From CAYJAD01 sp964372165 (GTDB lineage: Bacteria > Desulfobacterota > Desulfovibrionia > Desulfovibrionales > Desulfovibrionaceae): a stretch of 6,205 nucleotides of DNA. Of the stretch, positions 5,468-6,205 are shown piece by piece; the stretch's first letter is position 1; every line of letters begins with the position of its first letter. The notes below the pieces were generated by a model. The model saw nothing but the letters and a program-made list of their open reading frames with translations, had not been told where the DNA came from and did not search any database. Where the stretch lies: positions 1 through 6,205 of the forward strand of contig CAYJPT010000134.1 of the NCBI GenBank assembly GCA_964372165.1, given 5' to 3'. The position numbers and the translations under genes were made by a program.

Positions 5468-6055
5468 ATGAATAAGGCAGCACAAGCTTATTTCCAAACT
5501 GAGGTTAGCACTACCGACCAAGGGCAATTACTACTATTGCTTTATGATGGTGCTTTGAAGTTTTTACAACAAGCTAGAGAAAAAATGCTTGAAAAAGACT
5601 ATGCCGCCAAAGGCATCCTTATTTCAAAGGTTATTGATATAGTAAATGAGCTTTCAAGCACGCTTAACCTTGAGCGTGGGGGAACTTTGGCAGAAAATTT
5701 AAATAATTTATATTTTTTATGTACAACGCGTTTACTGCAAGCCAATTTAAAAATGAATGTAAAACAGCTTGATGATGTTGTTGATATACTACAAGGCTTG
5801 CGTAATGCTTATGCAGAAATTATTACTACACCTGAAGCCAGAAAGCTTTCTGCTCAAATAGCTGCTAAACTTAATACTGATGCAAGCTTGACACAACGCA
5901 CTGCACATTTAAATACTCAAGCAACACCTATGGGAGGATATGCAGGTAAAAGGCAAGCTCATGCAGCCTATGGGCAAATGCAAAATAGCGCAGGCGCTAC
6001 AGGCAACATAGCTTTTCCTGTTACACCACCAAGCCAGCAAACTGGCGGTAGTTAG
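5468..6055 (+). CDS. fliS: Flagellin chaperone FliS with C-terminal extension
   Basis: FliS is a small helical cytosolic chaperone that binds the C-terminal region of flagellin, keeps it unpolymerised and delivers it to the export gate. The N-terminal pattern AYFQTEVSTTDQGQLLLLLYDGALKFL (about 7-33, in family motifs Y-x-x-x-x-V and LLYDGA) is diagnostic. So is the second block with LNLERGGTLAENLNNLY (66-82) and LLQANLKMN followed by LRNAYAEI (111-118). The helical bundle ends near residue 135. FliS is usually about 120-150 aa; here residues 136-195 form a Gln/Ala/Gly/Thr/Pro-rich tail without hydrophobic core character, probably disordered. The ATG at 5468 is preceded by AAGAG at 5457-5461, with AAGGA farther upstream at 5451-5455. 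It follows fliD by 87 nt, the classical fliD-fliS pairing, and is probably co-transcribed with it, perhaps with an extra promoter. Confidence 0.93.
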   Translation: MNKAAQAYFQTEVSTTDQGQLLLLLYDGALKFLQQAREKMLEKDYAAKGILISKVIDIVNELSSTLNLERGGTLAENLNNLYFLCTTRLLQANLKMNVKQLDDVVDILQGLRNAYAEIITTPEARKLSAQIAAKLNTDASLTQRTAHLNTQATPMGGYAGKRQAHAAYGQMQNSAGATGNIAFPVTPPSQQTGGS

Positions 6056-6102
6056 TAGCAAGTAATACTCACTACTTGGGTAACAAAAATAGGCTTAATT
6101 AA

Positions 6103-6132
6103 GACTCCCGCACAACGCATTGTGCAGGAGTC
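6103..6132. terminator. First of two related hairpins after fliS
   Basis: GACTCC (6103-6108) pairs with GGAGTC (6127-6132). After one C-A mismatch, GCACAA (6110-6115) pairs with TTGTGC (6120-6125) around the tetraloop CGCA. The stem is strong, but the + strand continues AAATTGATG with no T tract. On the - strand it would be followed by TTAATTAAG, which is only partly T-rich. It begins 47 nt after the fliS stop. It may protect mRNA, act as a weak terminator, or serve transcription from the opposite side. Confidence 0.55.
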
Positions 6133-6170
6133 AAATTGATGACAAACCTTGAGTTTGAAAAATATATTTT

Positions 6171-6205
6171 AAGACTCCTGCATAATTCATTGTGTGGAGT
6201 CTTTT
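6171..6205 (+). terminator. Intrinsic terminator downstream of fliS (runs to window edge)
   Basis: AAGACTCC (6171-6178) pairs with GGAGTCTT (6196-6203). Past a bulged T (6179), GCATAA (6180-6185) pairs with TTGTGT (6190-6195) through two G-U pairs, around loop TTCA. The stem runs into TTTT at the window end, the form of a rho-independent terminator for the fliD-fliS unit. The A-rich 5' side (TATTTTAAGACTCC, giving TTAAAATA on the other strand) could let it work in both directions. Confidence 0.7.

Noticed and set aside
6143..6157. CAAAC / GTTTG mini-hairpin between the two large hairpins
   Set aside because: A 5-bp A/T-rich stem with a 5-nt loop is not significant by itself.

Overview
This is an AT-rich chromosomal segment from a flagellated Gram-negative bacterium. 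All five supported genes lie on the + strand: fliJ, a MotE/YlxF-like flagellar protein gene, an unrecognised exported protein gene, fliD and fliS. The best fit is a low-GC member of the Desulfovibrionales (Desulfovibrio/Lawsonia-like). That placement is inference from the style of the FliD, FliS and MotE-like proteins and from sigma-54-type promoters in front of flagellar genes. No 16S or other marker is present to confirm it.

Layout. Bases 1-132 hold no supported gene but carry a clear sigma-54 (-24/-12) promoter at 76-91. fliJ (133-570) overlaps by 20 nt the gene for a membrane-anchored MotE/YlxF-type protein (551-1594), so these two form a translationally coupled unit. A 243-nt, very AT-rich gap (1595-1837) follows, with three copies of a TGTACAT palindrome, a weak sigma-54-like site and a possible sigma-70-type promoter. 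It precedes a 218-aa protein with a signal peptide and an outer-membrane-like C-terminus (1838-2494) that I do not recognise. A second gap (2495-2731) ends in a strong sigma-54 promoter at 2661-2676, about 45 nt upstream of an unusually long fliD (2732-5380, 882 aa). fliS (5468-6055) follows after 87 nt that hold a stable hairpin overlapping another sigma-54-like core. The window ends with two near-identical hairpins 70 nt apart. The second runs into a T tract and is a likely intrinsic terminator.

How the genes work together. FliJ is a coiled-coil component of the flagellar export ATPase complex. The MotE/YlxF-like protein is probably a periplasmic-facing flagellar structural or chaperone protein. 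FliD is the filament cap and FliS the cytosolic chaperone for flagellin. The sigma-54-type promoters suggest these genes are switched on together at a middle or late stage of flagellar assembly. The exported protein between the two flagellar blocks may be an unstudied accessory factor or simply an inserted envelope gene.

Nothing here looks like a mobile element, CRISPR array, RNA gene or defence system. The observations most worth following are the exported orphan and its TGTACAT-rich control region, the expanded repeat-containing FliD, and the repeated sigma-54 architecture.
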